Source: Campylobacter sp. UBA1713
Lineage (GTDB): Bacteria; Campylobacterota; Campylobacteria; Campylobacterales; Campylobacteraceae
Assembly (NCBI GenBank): GCA_002317305.1
Contig: DCIZ01000082.1
Span: 5,104-11,653 of the forward strand
Direction: 5' to 3'
Length of the DNA stretch: 6,550 nucleotides
Of this stretch, positions 5,522-6,550 are shown piece by piece. The notes beneath the pieces are model-generated. The model saw only the letters and a list, made by a program, of their open reading frames with translations, had not been told where the DNA came from and made no database searches. The position numbers and the translations under genes are program-made. Numbering within the stretch: the stretch's first letter is position 1; each line of letters begins with the position of its first letter.

Positions 5522-6442
5522 TTACGCCAACGTCTTTACAAACTCCTCCAAACTCGCCATGTTTGTGATGCTGTAAACCGGCTTGTCGGTGATCTTTTTC
5601 AAAATTCCCTTTAAAACGCTACTGCCAAATTCAACAAACACATCCACATCGCCTGCCACGCCCGCCACGCTCTGCTTAAACAAAACAGGCTTTACCAGTT
5701 GCTCGCCCAGCAGCCTCAACGCCTCGCCTTTTGTCGTGTAAGCACGCGCCGTTACGTTTGAGACAACAGGCAAAAACTCATCACGCAAAACGCGCCCTAG
5801 CTCTACGCCCAAAGGCTCGCCCACGCTGTGAAGTAGCGGGCAGTGGCTAGCCACGCTCATGTCCAAAAGCATCGCACGCTTTGCGCCTGATGCCTTAAAC
5901 TCGCCCTCCACCGCCGCTAAGTCCGCACGCAAGCCCGCCACGACTATCTGCCCATCGCAGTTGTAGTTCGCCGCCCAAATTTGCCCGCCGCCATTTCGCG
6001 ACTTTTCGCACACGCCCTCCACGACAGAATCAGCAAGCCCCAAAACCACCATCATGCCCGCTTTGCCGCCCTCGCACGCTTTCATCATCAGCTCGCCACG
6101 CCGCTTTACCAGCGCCACGCCCTCTGAAAACGAAAAAGCCCCACTCGCACCAAGCGCACCAAATTCGCCCAGACTATGCCCGAAATTTACCACGCTTTCT
6201 ACCTCCGCCCTCTCTTTAAGCGCACTCAAAGCCATAAACGCGTTTAACAAAACGGCACTTTGTGTAAAGTCGCTTCGCCCCAAAAGCTCATTTGGCTCAA
6301 ACATCACCGCCTTTAAGTCGCTCTTTACCGCCTCGCATGCCTCCAAAAAAACCTCACGCGCTGCCAGCGAATTTTCAAAAAACTCACGCCCCATGCCTAC
6401 ACACTGGCTACCTTGTCCGCCAAAAATAAATGCATATCTCAT
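5522..6442 (-). CDS. fabD: Malonyl-CoA:ACP transacylase FabD
   Basis: This 306-residue cytoplasmic enzyme moves malonyl from CoA to acyl carrier protein, supplying type II fatty acid synthesis. The N-terminal FGGQGSQ (7-13) holds the oxyanion-hole Gln (Q10). GHSLGE (88-93) holds the nucleophile S90. VKRRGELM (112-119) holds the carboxylate-binding Arg (R115), and SHCPL (199-203) the catalytic H200. These match E. coli FabD Q11, S92, R117 and H201. The length is normal for FabD. I chose the ATG at 6442, although the frame stays open to 6541: AAGGAG lies 6 nt upstream (6449-6454 on the + strand), the protein then begins MRYAFIFGGQGSQ as FabD should, and the upstream 33 codons (lysine-rich, overlapping a repeat-like leader) look non-coding. 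It is followed on the same strand, after 191 nt of repeats, by the zeta-like kinase. Confidence 0.97.
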   Translation of the reverse strand: MRYAFIFGGQGSQCVGMGREFFENSLAAREVFLEACEAVKSDLKAVMFEPNELLGRSDFTQSAVLLNAFMALSALKERAEVESVVNFGHSLGEFGALGASGAFSFSEGVALVKRRGELMMKACEGGKAGMMVVLGLADSVVEGVCEKSRNGGGQIWAANYNCDGQIVVAGLRADLAAVEGEFKASGAKRAMLLDMSVASHCPLLHSVGEPLGVELGRVLRDEFLPVVSNVTARAYTTKGEALRLLGEQLVKPVLFKQSVAGVAGDVDVFVEFGSSVLKGILKKITDKPVYSITNMASLEEFVKTLA

Positions 6443-6448
6443 ATTTTG

Positions 6449-6454
6449 CTCCTT
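6449..6454 (-). promoter_or_regulatory. Ribosome binding site deciding the fabD start
   Basis: AAGGAG on the - strand, separated by CAAAAT (6 nt) from ATG 6442. It is the strongest Shine-Dalgarno in the window and fixes the start inside a longer open frame. Confidence 0.85.
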
Positions 6455-6455
6455 A

Positions 6456-6475
6456 TGGGCACCTCTAAAAAACCA
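6456..6475 (-). repeat. Leader element, copy upstream of fabD
   Basis: On the - strand this reads TGGTTTTTTAGAGGTGCCCA and lies immediately before the fabD ribosome binding site. A near copy (18 of 20 aligned positions, allowing a one-T gap) occurs at 7-25 on the + strand, before amrS. Function unknown. Confidence 0.6.
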
Positions 6476-6510
6476 TTTAAGTAAATTTGGTAGCTTGCTT
6501 TTGCGTTTGT

Positions 6511-6530
6511 TTTTATATATTTTTACCTTA
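6511..6530 (-). promoter_or_regulatory. Possible fabD promoter (AT-rich -10 region)
   Basis: The - strand reads TAAGGTAAAAATATATAAAA, containing a TATAAA-like -10 box with T-rich DNA upstream, in the style of Campylobacter sigma-70 promoters that lack a strong -35. It is a weak call, because AT-rich DNA yields such matches by chance. The rest of 6443-6550 shows no convincing gene. Confidence 0.25.
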
Positions 6531-6550
6531 AAATTCGTCAAATACGACAG

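Noticed and set aside
6443..6541. 33-codon N-terminal extension of FabD
   Set aside because: FabD homology begins at MRYAFIFGGQGSQ, and a strong AAGGAG site lies exactly before that ATG. The extension overlaps the leader element and a possible promoter.

Overview
The window looks like chromosomal DNA from a Campylobacter of mid-40s %GC (the C. curvus / rectus / showae / gracilis type). This is inferred from the many AAATTT words, the Campylobacter-like protein sequences and the compact gene packing. No rRNA, tRNA, CRISPR array or transposase is visible.

Left part (about 1-4419, + strand). A three-domain AmmeMemoRadiSam locus is present but split. The radical SAM enzyme AmrS (47-1018) is followed by a Type II restriction-modification system, and then by a single gene (2983-4419) that fuses the MEMO-like AmrB domain to the AMMECR1-like AmrA domain. 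The restriction-modification genes are much more AT-rich than the genes on either side. They fill the interval between amrS and amrBA almost without slack, and an 8-bp direct repeat (AAACTAAA) brackets them. This suggests a laterally acquired cassette that landed inside an amrS-amrBA operon. The methyltransferase (1762-2961) is intact. The endonuclease (1028-1749) has lost one base near position 1570, so its last 59 or so codons are out of frame. The system looks like one whose nuclease has decayed and whose methylase persists.

Middle part (4420-5521). A zeta-toxin-like P-loop kinase gene (4653-5330, - strand) has no recognisable antitoxin beside it. The intergenic stretches on both sides are built from structured repeats: a large imperfect palindrome (4424-4550), short degenerate 7-bp tandem arrays with a core like ATTCCGC, a small hairpin repeat (4567-4595) and a GC-rich hairpin (5418-5458). 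A 14-bp inverted repeat (4439-4452 / 5504-5517) frames the kinase gene.

Right part (5522-6550, - strand). A complete fabD (malonyl-CoA:ACP transacylase) starts at 6442, behind a clear ribosome binding site. Its leader contains a 20-bp sequence that is almost repeated in front of amrS at the left edge of the window.

The least explained items are the 7-bp repeat/palindrome islands around the kinase, the shared leader element, and the restriction-modification cassette interrupting the AmmeMemoRadiSam locus, whose biochemical role in bacteria is itself unclear.
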